Of a stretch of 64,000 nt of DNA, positions 34,975 to 44,054 are shown piece by piece. The notes beneath the pieces were generated by a model, which did not search any database, had not been told where the DNA came from, and saw only the letters and a program-made list of their open reading frames with translations. The stretch is from Flavobacteriaceae bacterium F08102 (lineage in GTDB: Bacteria; Bacteroidota; Bacteroidia; Flavobacteriales; Flavobacteriaceae): the NCBI GenBank assembly GCA_023015935.1, contig JALKAY010000002.1:434001-498000 (forward strand). The letters are read 5' to 3'. Position 1 is the stretch's first letter, and every line of letters begins with the position of its first letter. Made by a program: the position numbers and the translations under genes.

Positions 34975-36108
34975 ATGAACGACGTTTTTATAACGAGGAT
35001 AGCTAAATTCTTGCCTAATGATCCAGTTTCAAATGATGAAATGGAAGAAAAATTAGGATGTGTAAATGGCAAAACTTCTAAAGCAAGAAGAATTGTACTT
35101 CGCAATAATCGAATTAAAAATAGATATTATGCCATTGGTAAAGATGGGGAAATAACACATAATAACGCACAACTTACCAAGGAAGCGATTGAGCTACTAT
35201 GTGACGAAGAGTTTACGCGTGACGATATAGCCCTGTTATCTTGCGGGACTTCCAGTCCAGATCAAATTCTACCCTCACATGCTGCCATGGTACATGGGTT
35301 TTTGAAAAATAAAAATGTAGAGATAAATTCTCCTTCAGGCGCTTGTTGCTCAGGAATGAATGCCATGAAATATGCGTATTTAGCAATTAAAGCAGAACAA
35401 GTAGAAAATGCCGTTTGTGCGGGTTCTGAGCGAACGTCTTCATGGATGATGTCGAATACTTTTGAGGAAGAAGCACAACATTTAAAAGCCATGGAAGAAA
35501 CTCCTATCATCGCTTTTAATAAAGAATTTTTACGTTGGATGTTGTCTGATGGAGCAGGAGCCATGTTGCTAGAAAATAAGCCAAACGGTGAACATCCACT
35601 CAAAATTGAATGGATGGAGGGATACTCTTATGCGAATGAATTAGAGGCGTGTATGTATGCAGGAGGAGAAAAATTACCGAATGGAGAATTAAAGTCATGG
35701 AGTGAATTTCCTTCCAAAGAATGGGGAGCACAATCGCTGTTTGCAATGAAACAAGATGTGAAATTGTTGGGAGATAATATCTTGGTAAAAGGAGTTGAAA
35801 GTTTAAAACTAGCCTTAGATAAGCATCAAGTATCTATTGATGATATTGATTATTACCTGCCCCATATTTCTTCTTATTACTTTAAGGAGCGCTTATACGA
35901 AGAAATGGAAAAGCAAAATTTTGCGGTTCCTTTAGATAAATGGTTTATGAATCTTGAGCGCGTGGGTAATGTTGGAGCAGCTTCGATTTATATCATGTTA
36001 GAGGAGTTAGTACATAGTAAGAAACTTAAAAAAGGAGATAAAATTTTGTTACATGTTCCTGAAAGTGCACGTTTTTCGTATGCTTACGCCTATTTAACGG
36101 TATGCTAA
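34975..36108 (+). CDS. darB: DarB-like ketoacyl-ACP synthase III
   Basis: A 377-residue KAS III fold protein. The nucleophile Cys lies in SGACCSGMNAMKYAYLAI, with His in YYLPHISSYYF and Asn in ERVGNVGAASIYIML, the full Cys-His-Asn triad. DarB joins two acyl units to form the dialkyl cyclohexanedione that becomes the resorcinol half of flexirubin. It lies nine bases after darA, as in known pigment clusters. The gene and its triad are intact. Confidence 0.9.
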   Translation: MNDVFITRIAKFLPNDPVSNDEMEEKLGCVNGKTSKARRIVLRNNRIKNRYYAIGKDGEITHNNAQLTKEAIELLCDEEFTRDDIALLSCGTSSPDQILPSHAAMVHGFLKNKNVEINSPSGACCSGMNAMKYAYLAIKAEQVENAVCAGSERTSSWMMSNTFEEEAQHLKAMEETPIIAFNKEFLRWMLSDGAGAMLLENKPNGEHPLKIEWMEGYSYANELEACMYAGGEKLPNGELKSWSEFPSKEWGAQSLFAMKQDVKLLGDNILVKGVESLKLALDKHQVSIDDIDYYLPHISSYYFKERLYEEMEKQNFAVPLDKWFMNLERVGNVGAASIYIMLEELVHSKKLKKGDKILLHVPESARFSYAYAYLTVC

Positions 36109-36123
36109 AAATTTTAATTTACC

Positions 36124-36549
36124 ATGAGTTTTTCTGCCTATGATATTGATGTTCGCCAATTAATCCCGCAACAACATCCGTTTGTAATGGTAGATGCTCT
36201 GTTTGCGTATTCTGATACCGAAGTAATAGCAGGCTTAACCATTCACGAGTCCAATATTTTGGTCCGTGATGAAAAATTCACTGAACCTGGGCTCATAGAG
36301 CATATGGCTCAATCTGTAGCCCTTCATACGGGATATCAATATCATTTAAAAAAAGAACCCGCCCCTACAGGGTATATTGGTGCTATTAAAAACATTACCA
36401 TTTTATCATTGCCGAAATTAAACGATCAATTGCGAACAACGGTTCAAATTATGAATGAGTTTATGGGCATAAGTGCGGTGAAAATTTCAGTTAACGTAGA
36501 CGGTAATGAAATTGCTTTTGGAGAAATGAAAACCGTCGTAGCTTCATGA
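36124..36549 (+). CDS. hotdog-fold 3-hydroxyacyl-ACP dehydratase (ApeP-like), first copy
   Basis: A 141-residue hotdog protein with LIPQQHPFVMVDALFAY at the N terminus and the helix motif EPGLIEHMAQSVALHTGY, matching the ApeP-type dehydratases of aryl polyene clusters rather than classical FabZ. It would remove water from 3-hydroxyacyl-ACP. It overlaps the following dehydratase gene by ATGA, suggesting that the two proteins form a heteromer; the second copy is divergent. Confidence 0.85.
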   Translation: MSFSAYDIDVRQLIPQQHPFVMVDALFAYSDTEVIAGLTIHESNILVRDEKFTEPGLIEHMAQSVALHTGYQYHLKKEPAPTGYIGAIKNITILSLPKLNDQLRTTVQIMNEFMGISAVKISVNVDGNEIAFGEMKTVVAS

Positions 36550-37001
36550 AAAATAACCTATCGCATATAGATATTAAGAATTTTTTACCGCATCGTGGAC
36601 AAATGTTGATGGTAGATACCCTCTTGTCTATTGATGAAAAGTCGGTAAAGTCTAATTTCAGTGTACAACCGAGCTGTATATTTGTACATGACAATAAGAT
36701 GCGAGAAAGTGGATTGCTCGAAAATATGGCGCAAACGTGTTCGTCTATTGTTGGACAAAGTTTTTTTGAAGAGGATGATCTAACGGGAGAACACAATCAA
36801 TTAATAGGTTTCATTAGCGCTATTAAATCGGTGTCCATTGTTCAATTACCCAACATTCATGAAACTATTGAGACTCACGCTCAACTAGTTTCTCGTTTTG
36901 ATGGAGAAGGCTATAGTTTATGTACCATGCAATGTGCCGTGTATGTAAATGACCTTACCTTAGCCAGTTGTGAAATGAACTTATTTATTCAAGAGGTATG
37001 A
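36546..37001 (+). CDS. hotdog-fold 3-hydroxyacyl-ACP dehydratase (ApeP-like), second copy
   Basis: A 151-residue hotdog protein with FLPHRGQMLMVDTLLSI and ESGLLENMAQTCSSIVGQSF, parallel to the previous gene. The start overlaps the previous stop by ATGA. Two adjacent paralogues with complementary sequence suggest a two-subunit dehydratase. Its stop overlaps the next gene by ATGA too. Confidence 0.85.
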   Translation: MKNNLSHIDIKNFLPHRGQMLMVDTLLSIDEKSVKSNFSVQPSCIFVHDNKMRESGLLENMAQTCSSIVGQSFFEEDDLTGEHNQLIGFISAIKSVSIVQLPNIHETIETHAQLVSRFDGEGYSLCTMQCAVYVNDLTLASCEMNLFIQEV

Positions 37002-37399
37002 AAAAAGAAGAAGTGCCACAAGATGAAAGTAACCTAGCCTCGGCTAATTTTAGAGAGCTCTGTTATGCCGTAGATGAAGAGGGGAACTATATAACAGAAA
37101 ATAGTACAGGTTGGGATCCGAAAACCATTGCCCTCAATAATGCTATTGAAGAAATCAATGAACGTATTGCGGATGCAAAAAAACGCGTTGAACAAAATGT
37201 GACGAGCCCGATTGAGTATTATATGGAGAAACAAAAAATGGATCTCCCTATTTTAGCGAGTTATATGGGCCTCTGGAAATGGCAGGTGAAACGCCATTTT
37301 AAACCAAAAGTATTCGCGAAATTAAGTGCTAAATTACGCCAAAAATATGCTGATGTATTTGATATTAGTGTAGAACAACTAAACGATATCCATCGCTAA
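36998..37399 (+). CDS. conserved flexirubin-cluster protein of unknown function
   Basis: A 133-residue soluble protein with an acidic start and a helical region (ALNNAIEEINERIADAKKRV), then a C-terminal helix-turn-helix-like part LPILASYMGLWKWQVKRHF and a terminal KYADVFDISVEQLNDIHR. The end recalls the helical tail of a DNA-binding domain, but the length and position between dehydratase and acyltransferase genes fit a pathway accessory protein better. I recognise it as recurring in such clusters only by context. ATGA overlap with the previous gene. Confidence 0.7.
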   Translation: MKKEEVPQDESNLASANFRELCYAVDEEGNYITENSTGWDPKTIALNNAIEEINERIADAKKRVEQNVTSPIEYYMEKQKMDLPILASYMGLWKWQVKRHFKPKVFAKLSAKLRQKYADVFDISVEQLNDIHR

Positions 37400-37400
37400 T

Positions 37401-38399
37401 ATGAAAATAAATTTTACCCATCATCAAACAGCGCATTGTGAAAATGGCGTAATTTCTAATTTGCTAAAACACCAAGGATATGAAGTTTCAGAGCCGATGG
37501 TTTTTGGAATTGGTTCTGGACTTTTCTTTGTCTACTTACCGTTTTTAAAGGTAAATTACGCACCAGTATTCAGTTATCGTCCGATGCCTGGGCTAATCTT
37601 CAAACGGTTTGCAAAGCGTGTTGGAATTCAAATTAAGAGCCATAAATTTAAACATCCTGAAGAGGCTGAAAAAGTACTGGAAGAAGAATTACGTAAAAAT
37701 AATCCCGTAGGTTTACAGGTTGGAGTTTTTAACTTGACCTACTTCCCTGATGAATATCGCTTCCATTTTAACGCGCATAATATGGTGGTCTACGGTAAAG
37801 AAGACGATCGTTATTTAATCAGTGATCCAGTAATGGAAGACACCACTTCGTTGTCGAGTAAAGAATTGTCTAAAGTGCGATTTGCTAAAGGAGCATTTGC
37901 TCCTAAGGGACATATGTACTATCCAGTAAGCTATCCTGAACAACTCGAGCTAGATGAAGCCATTCTAAAAGGAATCAAACAAACGTGTAGAGATATGCTA
38001 GCGCCTGTTCCAATTGTCGGCGTTAAAGCCATGCGATTGGTGGCAAAAAAAATAAGAAAATGGCCTGCGAAGAAAGGGACAAAAGTTGCCAACCATTATT
38101 TAGGTCAGTTGGTGCGCATGCAAGAAGAAATTGGTACCGGTGGAGGTGGATTTCGTTTTATCTATGCCGCTTTTTTACAAGAAGCAGCCCCTATAATTAA
38201 CAAACCCGTGTTGCGTGAGTTATCTACAGAAATGACACAAATTGGCGATGCATGGCGGGATTTCGCAGTTGATGCCTCAAGAATTTATAAGCAACGCAGT
38301 TCACAGACAGATGGCTATAACCAAATAGCTGATCAATTGGTCGACTTATCAAAAAGAGAAGAAGCTTTTTTTAAGGAATTAAAACAGGCTATTGCCTAA
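37401..38399 (+). CDS. BtrH N-terminal-domain protein, candidate acyltransferase
   Basis: A 332-residue protein with a BtrH-type cysteine-protease-fold domain. BtrH moves an acyl group from a carrier protein to an aminoglycoside in butirosin synthesis. Here the Cys-His-Asp triad is visible: Cys13 (TAHCENGVISN), His126 (FHFNAHNMVVYG) and Asp142 (LISDPVMED). A C-terminal helical DUF4872-like part follows from about 185. It starts two bases after the previous gene and precedes an ABC exporter. Its domain type makes it a candidate for joining the carrier-bound polyene acid to the resorcinol; this is inference. Confidence 0.8.
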   Translation: MKINFTHHQTAHCENGVISNLLKHQGYEVSEPMVFGIGSGLFFVYLPFLKVNYAPVFSYRPMPGLIFKRFAKRVGIQIKSHKFKHPEEAEKVLEEELRKNNPVGLQVGVFNLTYFPDEYRFHFNAHNMVVYGKEDDRYLISDPVMEDTTSLSSKELSKVRFAKGAFAPKGHMYYPVSYPEQLELDEAILKGIKQTCRDMLAPVPIVGVKAMRLVAKKIRKWPAKKGTKVANHYLGQLVRMQEEIGTGGGGFRFIYAAFLQEAAPIINKPVLRELSTEMTQIGDAWRDFAVDASRIYKQRSSQTDGYNQIADQLVDLSKREEAFFKELKQAIA

Positions 38400-38411
38400 A
38401 TCGAGCCACCT

Positions 38412-39155
38412 ATGATTCATATCAATCAAGTTTCTAAACAATATCCAGGAGCCGCGCACTATGCCGTACAGGATTTGAGTTTGGAGATCTCAGAAGGTGA
38501 AATTTATGGACTATTAGGACCGAATGGAGCGGGGAAAACCACGTTGATTTCTATGCTCTGTGGTCTGCTTAAACCCGATCGGGGTACGATTTCACTCAAT
38601 GGACATACCTATCGTCAAAACGCTTCGAAAATAAAACAAATAATTGGCGTGGTGCCACAAGAATACGCCTTGTATCCCATGTTGACCGCGTATGAAAACC
38701 TACAGTATTTTGGTGCCATGTACGGAATTAAAGGGGCGGATTTACGATCGAAGATTGAAGGAGAACTTGCCTATTTGGGTCTTGAAAAATTTGCACATAA
38801 AAAGATTAAAACCTTTTCGGGAGGGATGAAACGTCGCGTAAATCTCATTGCTGGTATTTTACATGAACCTACCGTGTTGTTTTTAGATGAACCTACCGTT
38901 GGGGTAGATGTACAATCTAAAAATGTGATTATAGAACATTTGAAAAATTTAAACCAACGCGGAACTACCATTATTTATACCTCTCATCACCTGATAGAAG
39001 CCGAAGATTTTTGTAGTCATCTCAGTATCCTAGATCATGGAAAAATAATTATTTCGGGGAGCCCGAAAGCATTAATTCAACAAATGCCCGCAGCAAATAA
39101 TTTAGAAGATGTCTTTATTTCGCTAACAGGCGCAGCCCTTAGAGATCATGTATAA
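38412..39155 (+). CDS. ABC transporter ATP-binding protein
   Basis: A 247-residue ABC ATPase with Walker A GPNGAGKTT, signature TFSGGMKRRVNL, Walker B VLFLDEPTVGVD and the switch His in YTSHHLIEAED. It resembles ABC-2 export ATPases. It overlaps the permease gene by eight bases, so the two form one exporter. In this operon it probably helps move the pigment or a precursor out of the cytoplasm. Confidence 0.95.
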   Translation: MIHINQVSKQYPGAAHYAVQDLSLEISEGEIYGLLGPNGAGKTTLISMLCGLLKPDRGTISLNGHTYRQNASKIKQIIGVVPQEYALYPMLTAYENLQYFGAMYGIKGADLRSKIEGELAYLGLEKFAHKKIKTFSGGMKRRVNLIAGILHEPTVLFLDEPTVGVDVQSKNVIIEHLKNLNQRGTTIIYTSHHLIEAEDFCSHLSILDHGKIIISGSPKALIQQMPAANNLEDVFISLTGAALRDHV

Positions 39156-40431
39156 ATTATGGAAATCTACATATAAAGAATTGTTGCTATTGTCGAGAGA
39201 TTTCGGTGGTTTACTGGTGCTGTTCATCATGCCACTAGCCTTGATAATCACCATTACCCTGATCCAAGACAGTTCTTTTAAGCAATTAAACAATGCTAAA
39301 ATTCCGATTTTATTAGTCGATTTAGACCAAGGGAACGTGGCCCAAGAGATTATCAAAAATTTTGAAGCAGCCAAGAGCTATCAATTGTTAACCGAACTCG
39401 AGGGGCAAATTCTTACCGAATCAACAGCTAAAAACGCAGTGCTCTCGGGGGATTACCAAATGGCTATTGTGATTCCGCCTCAGTTGTCATCCGACTTAGA
39501 GAAGAAAGTGACACAAAATGTCAATCAAATTTTAAGCGAATTTGGTTTGGAAGAAGAAAATAGCGTCTTCGAAACTGTAGAAGCCAAACAAATTAAGCTC
39601 TATTTTGATCCCGCCCTGCAATTAGCGTTTAAAAACGGAGTGATGAGTGGAATTGATCAAATGATCGCAAAGCTTGAATCTAAATATATCTATGAAGCCT
39701 TCCAAGAAGAGTTAGCAACCGATGATGAACAAGCAAACCCCTTATTGTCGGAAGGAAATTTTGTGAGTTTTGTTGAAATAGATCCTTTAGAAGGCAAACG
39801 TGAAGCCATACCGAATTCAACGCAGCACAATGTACCTGCATGGACCCTTTTTGCCATCTTTTTTATTGTCATACCGCTGTCGATCAATATGGTAAAAGAA
39901 AAAAATCAAGGCACCTTTGTGCGATTAAGAACGAATCCAGTATCGTATTTGACCGTATTAGGCGGAAAAACCATCACCTATGTCCTCGTGAGTTTTGTCC
40001 AATTTTTACTAATGTTGGCCGTTGGTGTTTATGTATTACCTCTTTTTGGGTTACCAGGACTCGCTATTGGAAGTAATTTTATGGTATTGTGCCTCGTGGC
40101 TATTTTTGCCGGTTTTGCAGCCGTTGGTTTTGGTCTATTGTTAGGAACATTGGCTAGCACTCCAGAACAATCAGCTCCGTTTGGAGCGACAGCAGTGGTT
40201 ATTATGGCTGCCATTGGAGGTGTATGGGTGCCTGTGTTTATGATGCCAAAGCTCATGCAAACCTTGTCAAATATATCGCCCATGAATTGGGGCTTAGAGG
40301 CTTTTTATGATGTATTTTTGCGGCAAGCTGGGATCGTAGAGGTTTTACCGGAAATAGGATTGCTTTTCCTATTCTTTCTCATTACCTTGACCTTAGCGGT
40401 CGTATTTGATAAAAAACGTAGTCTAGTATGA
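39148..40431 (+). CDS. ABC-2 type transporter permease
   Basis: A 427-residue membrane protein with one N-terminal helix (LLVLFIMPLALIITITLI), a large periplasmic section at about 45-225, and five C-terminal helices from about 230 (WTLFAIFFIVIPLSINMV to IGLLFLFFLITLTLAVVF). This matches ABC-2 membrane subunits with a large extracytoplasmic loop, as in DrrB/YhgE-like exporters. Partner ATPase is encoded just upstream. Overlaps the thioesterase gene by four bases (ATGA). Confidence 0.92.
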   Translation: MYKLWKSTYKELLLLSRDFGGLLVLFIMPLALIITITLIQDSSFKQLNNAKIPILLVDLDQGNVAQEIIKNFEAAKSYQLLTELEGQILTESTAKNAVLSGDYQMAIVIPPQLSSDLEKKVTQNVNQILSEFGLEEENSVFETVEAKQIKLYFDPALQLAFKNGVMSGIDQMIAKLESKYIYEAFQEELATDDEQANPLLSEGNFVSFVEIDPLEGKREAIPNSTQHNVPAWTLFAIFFIVIPLSINMVKEKNQGTFVRLRTNPVSYLTVLGGKTITYVLVSFVQFLLMLAVGVYVLPLFGLPGLAIGSNFMVLCLVAIFAGFAAVGFGLLLGTLASTPEQSAPFGATAVVIMAAIGGVWVPVFMMPKLMQTLSNISPMNWGLEAFYDVFLRQAGIVEVLPEIGLLFLFFLITLTLAVVFDKKRSLV

Positions 40432-40841
40432 AAACTTTAAGTTTTACTTCTGAAATTCGCGTGCGATTTAATGAAACAGATCCTCTAGGAATTGTTTGGC
40501 ATGGAAATTATATCACCTATTTTGAAGATGGAAGAGAGGCCTTTGGTCGTCATTATGGGATTTCATACCTCGATATTAAAAAGTTTGGCTATGCTACACC
40601 TATTGTCAAATCTACCTGTGAACATAAATTACCGTTAACGTATGGAGATATTGCGAAAATCGAATGTCGCTATATCGATACGGCTTCGGCAAAAATGATT
40701 TTTCAATACACGATCTATAATCCTAACGATCAAATAGTCTGTACAGGTGAAACTGTTCAAGTTTTTACGGATGAAGCCGGGATCTTATCACTAACTATTC
40801 CAAAATTTTTTAAGGCTTGGAAGAAAAAGATGGGATTATGA
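40428..40841 (+). CDS. 4HBT-family acyl thioesterase
   Basis: A 137-residue hotdog thioesterase with the catalytic Asp segment NETDPLGIVWHGNYITYFEDGR. It would hydrolyse acyl-ACP or acyl-CoA; in aryl polyene clusters thioesterases of this type are common and might release a stalled chain. It overlaps the permease gene by ATGA at the start and the next ketosynthase by ATGA at the end. Confidence 0.9.
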   Translation: MKTLSFTSEIRVRFNETDPLGIVWHGNYITYFEDGREAFGRHYGISYLDIKKFGYATPIVKSTCEHKLPLTYGDIAKIECRYIDTASAKMIFQYTIYNPNDQIVCTGETVQVFTDEAGILSLTIPKFFKAWKKKMGL

Positions 40842-41989
40842 ATCAACCAATTTATGTTGCCGCTCATCACTGTATCTCCCCGTTGGGGTTTACATCAAAG
40901 GATAATTTTAAACAGGTGTTTGAGGGGCAATCTGGGATTACAGAACAACTGAATTCCTCCCTCTTGCCAAATCCATTTTTTGCGGCCAAAATAAATGAAG
41001 ATCAGCTTAATCAATATTTCACAAAGCTAGGGGAAGTCAGTAACTATACAGTGTTAGAGCGAATGATGTTAATCGCGCTGCAAGGAGTAATCGAAGCGAG
41101 TGGGGTGGATATTACCGCTAAAACCGGACTGATCATTTCTACCACCAAAGGAAATATTGATGTGTTGTCTACTAAAAGTAAGTTTGATAAACAACGGGCG
41201 TATCTGCCTGTGTTGGCCAAGGTTATTCAAGACTTTTTTGGGTTCCAACATCAAGGAATTGTTGTGTCTAACGCGTGCGTTTCGGGAATTCTCTCGATGG
41301 CCATCGCCAAGCGATTGATTCAACAAGGCGTGTATGAAAATGCATTTGTAGTTAGTGGCGATCTGTTAAGTGCCTTTGTTTTGTCTGGATTCGCATCTTT
41401 TCAAGCGTTGTGTGAAGGGCATTGCCAGCCTTTTTCAGCGAACCGAAAAGGAATTAATTTAGGGGAAGCTGCTGCGGCTGTTTTTATCACTAAACACGCA
41501 CATGAATGTAATGAAAGGGCAATTAAAATTATTGGGGATGGGAGCTGTAACGATGCGAACCATATTTCTGGTCCCTCCAGAACAGGAGAAGGCTTAGTAC
41601 AAAGTATGCAGCAGGCATTTAAGGAGGCAGGAATAGGAGCGCAGGAGATTGACTATGTTTCCGCCCACGGCACCGCAACCTTATACAACGATGAAATGGA
41701 AGCGATTGCCCTCGATCGAATGGGCTTAGTAGACGTGCCCGTGAATAGTTTAAAAGGATATTACGGACATACCTTGGGAACCGCAGGGATGATCGAAGCG
41801 ATTATCGGATTTGAGGCATTGACACAGAATCAATTAATAGCCTCTAAAGGTTTTGATGAGCTCGGTGTGTCTAAACCGATTAACGTAATTAAAGAAAATC
41901 AACAAGTACCTCTTCATAGGTTTTTAAAAACCGCCTCGGGATTTGGTGGTTGTAATACAGCAGTACTCTTTGAAAAATTAGTAGGATGA
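40838..41989 (+). CDS. beta-ketoacyl-ACP synthase
   Basis: A 383-residue FabF-fold ketosynthase started at ATG 40838, which overlaps the thioesterase stop as ATGA. An in-frame ATG-lacking extension upstream is not needed. The nucleophile is in VSNACVSGILSMAIA, and the two His in VSAHGTATLYND and GYYGHTLGTAGM. It is catalytically complete. It is followed by a short Cys-lacking ketosynthase-like protein, again with ATGA. Confidence 0.9.
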   Translation: MNQPIYVAAHHCISPLGFTSKDNFKQVFEGQSGITEQLNSSLLPNPFFAAKINEDQLNQYFTKLGEVSNYTVLERMMLIALQGVIEASGVDITAKTGLIISTTKGNIDVLSTKSKFDKQRAYLPVLAKVIQDFFGFQHQGIVVSNACVSGILSMAIAKRLIQQGVYENAFVVSGDLLSAFVLSGFASFQALCEGHCQPFSANRKGINLGEAAAAVFITKHAHECNERAIKIIGDGSCNDANHISGPSRTGEGLVQSMQQAFKEAGIGAQEIDYVSAHGTATLYNDEMEAIALDRMGLVDVPVNSLKGYYGHTLGTAGMIEAIIGFEALTQNQLIASKGFDELGVSKPINVIKENQQVPLHRFLKTASGFGGCNTAVLFEKLVG

Positions 41990-42600
41990 GCGAAAATATA
42001 GCAATTTCGAAATTTGTACATATCAAAGCGAATACCGTTTTTGTAAATGGTGAAGCAATGGTAAAGGCGGATGAACAGCTTCCTTTCGGGGATTTCGCTA
42101 AACAGATTTACAAGGAAAAGAACCTGAACTATTCGAAGTTTTTTAAAATGGATAGCTTGAGTAAACTCGCCTTTTTAGGAGCGAGTTTCCTTTTTGAAGA
42201 GGTGATACCACATCCAAATACGGCAATTATTTTGTCGAATAATGCAAGTAGCTTAGATACAGATCGAAAACACCAAGCGGCCATTGAAGATGCAGAAAAC
42301 TACTTTCCGAGTCCGGCAGTTTTTGTCTATACGCTACCAAATATTGCGATTGGTGAAATAAGTATCAAATATGGACTGCAAAGTGAGAATGCTTTTTTTA
42401 TATTTGACACATTCAATGCAGCATTCCTCAGCCAATATACAACAGGATTGATGGCACAGGAAAAGAGTGAGCAAGTCGTTTGTGGCTGGGTTGAGGTTGA
42501 TGGAGAAGACTATGAAGCATTTATGTACCTCGTTAATAAAGAGGATGGTTGGAACCACGATAAGAACGAATTAGAAAAACTATATAAACTATTAGATTGA
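41986..42600 (+). CDS. truncated ketosynthase-like protein without catalytic residues
   Basis: A 204-residue protein that matches only the N-terminal half of a ketosynthase. The conserved segment DSLSKLAFLGASFLFEE lies near residue 55, and the place where the Cys should be reads IFDTFNAAFLSQYTTG, without Cys. It has no His motifs. Homologues of this size are recognised in flexirubin clusters, so it is a native gene and not a fragment. It could act as a structural partner of a complete ketosynthase. Starts by ATGA overlap and ends with TGATG, overlapping the carrier protein gene. Confidence 0.75.
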   Translation: MSENIAISKFVHIKANTVFVNGEAMVKADEQLPFGDFAKQIYKEKNLNYSKFFKMDSLSKLAFLGASFLFEEVIPHPNTAIILSNNASSLDTDRKHQAAIEDAENYFPSPAVFVYTLPNIAIGEISIKYGLQSENAFFIFDTFNAAFLSQYTTGLMAQEKSEQVVCGWVEVDGEDYEAFMYLVNKEDGWNHDKNELEKLYKLLD

Positions 42601-42857
42601 TGGAAGCATTACAACAAGAATTAAAAGAAAAAATCATTGAACAATTGAATTTAGAGGACGTGTCTATTGACGAAATAGGAAATGACGATCCACTTTTTGG
42701 AGAGGGATTAGGCCTCGATTCTATTGATGCTTTAGAATTAATTGTAATGCTAGATAAAGATTATGGCATTAAATTGACCGACCCTAAAGAAGGAAAAAAG
42801 ATTTTTGAATCGGTTGCTGTAATGGCAGCGTATATCACGGAACACCGTACGAAATAA
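42600..42857 (+). CDS. acyl carrier protein, second copy
   Basis: An 85-residue acyl carrier protein with the phosphopantetheine serine in GLGLDSIDALELIVML (Asp-Ser-Ile). The ATG at 42600 overlaps the previous stop by one base (TGATG). It probably serves a different ketosynthase pair from the carrier at 32904. An in-frame TTG at 42597 is an alternative but unlikely start. Confidence 0.95.
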   Translation: MEALQQELKEKIIEQLNLEDVSIDEIGNDDPLFGEGLGLDSIDALELIVMLDKDYGIKLTDPKEGKKIFESVAVMAAYITEHRTK

Positions 42858-42863
42858 AGAAAT

Positions 42864-44054
42864 ATGAAGGTTGCGATTACGGGTATGGGAATCATCTCCT
42901 CCATAGGAAATAACGTGGAAGAGAATTTTTTGGCGTTGAAAAATGCCCAAGCTGGGATTTCAACCCTTTCGCTTTTTGATTCAAAACATAGAGATCGTAT
43001 ACAAGTCGGCGAGATAAAAACCGACAATGCTCGTTTTGAAGCACAACTTAAATTAGCGCCTACCGACAATTTTTCGCGAACCGCTTTGCTCGGACTAACC
43101 GCAGCCAAGGAGGCAGTTCGACATGCCGGAATTGAGCGAATGGGTGATGCCAGAACTGGACTTATCTCAGCGACTTCCGTAGGAGGGATGGATAAAACAG
43201 AACAGTTTTATTACGAGTACCTCGAACACAAAGAAAATCGAAAATTTATTGAAGGTCATCACGGTGGTGATGCGACCCAAAAAATAGCTAAGGAATTAGG
43301 AATCACCGATTTTGTGACTACTATCTCTACCGCTTGTTCATCTTCGGCGAATGCAATTATGTTAGGTGCACGGATGATCAAAACCGGACAATTAGACCGG
43401 GTGATCGTTGGGGGAGCCGATTGCTTATCGAAGTTTACCATTAACGGGTTTAACACCTTAATGATCTTGTCAGATGAAGCGTGTCAGCCTTTTGATGAAA
43501 ACCGAAAAGGCTTGAACCTAGGCGAGGCAGCCGCTTTTTTGGTACTAGAATCTGAAGCCTTAGTGAAGCGAAATAATAAAAAAGTATTGGCCTATGTGGC
43601 GGGGTATGGAAATGCAAATGATGCGTTTCATCAAACCGCCTCTTCAGAAAACGGAGAAGGAGCGACCTTAGCCATGCAAAAAGCCTTACAGGTTGCTGGG
43701 TTAAATCCAACAGCCATTGATTACATAAATGCCCATGGAACGGCTACGCCAAATAATGATTTGTCGGAAAGTCGCGCCATCCTCAACGTATTTACTGACA
43801 CCGTTCCGCCTTTGAGTTCTACCAAAGGATATACGGGTCACACCTTAGCGGCAGCAGCAGCCATTGAAGCGGTGTTTTCAATCTTGTCATTACAACATCA
43901 ACTTATTTTTCCGAATTTAAATTTTAAAACAGCCATTGCTGCTACCGGAATTGTACCTGTTACGACGGTGGAGGAAAAAGAGATGCAACATATTTTATCT
44001 AATTCCTTCGGATTTGGCGGGAATTGTTCAACCTTAATCTTTTCGAAATCGTGA
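42864..44054 (+). CDS. beta-ketoacyl-ACP synthase (chain-extending)
   Basis: A 396-residue FabF-fold ketosynthase, complete: nucleophile in ISTACSSSANAIMLGA, His in INAHGTATPNNDL and KGYTGHTLAAAAAIEA. The next gene, overlapping by GTGA, encodes a similar protein lacking the Cys, so the pair resembles the ketosynthase and chain-length-factor heterodimers of type II polyketide and aryl polyene pathways. It would extend the polyene chain. Confidence 0.93.
   Translation: MKVAITGMGIISSIGNNVEENFLALKNAQAGISTLSLFDSKHRDRIQVGEIKTDNARFEAQLKLAPTDNFSRTALLGLTAAKEAVRHAGIERMGDARTGLISATSVGGMDKTEQFYYEYLEHKENRKFIEGHHGGDATQKIAKELGITDFVTTISTACSSSANAIMLGARMIKTGQLDRVIVGGADCLSKFTINGFNTLMILSDEACQPFDENRKGLNLGEAAAFLVLESEALVKRNNKKVLAYVAGYGNANDAFHQTASSENGEGATLAMQKALQVAGLNPTAIDYINAHGTATPNNDLSESRAILNVFTDTVPPLSSTKGYTGHTLAAAAAIEAVFSILSLQHQLIFPNLNFKTAIAATGIVPVTTVEEKEMQHILSNSFGFGGNCSTLIFSKS

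Noticed and set aside
42750-43710. Minus-strand open frames opposite the carrier protein and ketosynthase genes
   Set aside because: They are antisense to intact, motif-bearing genes that overlap tightly as an operon.
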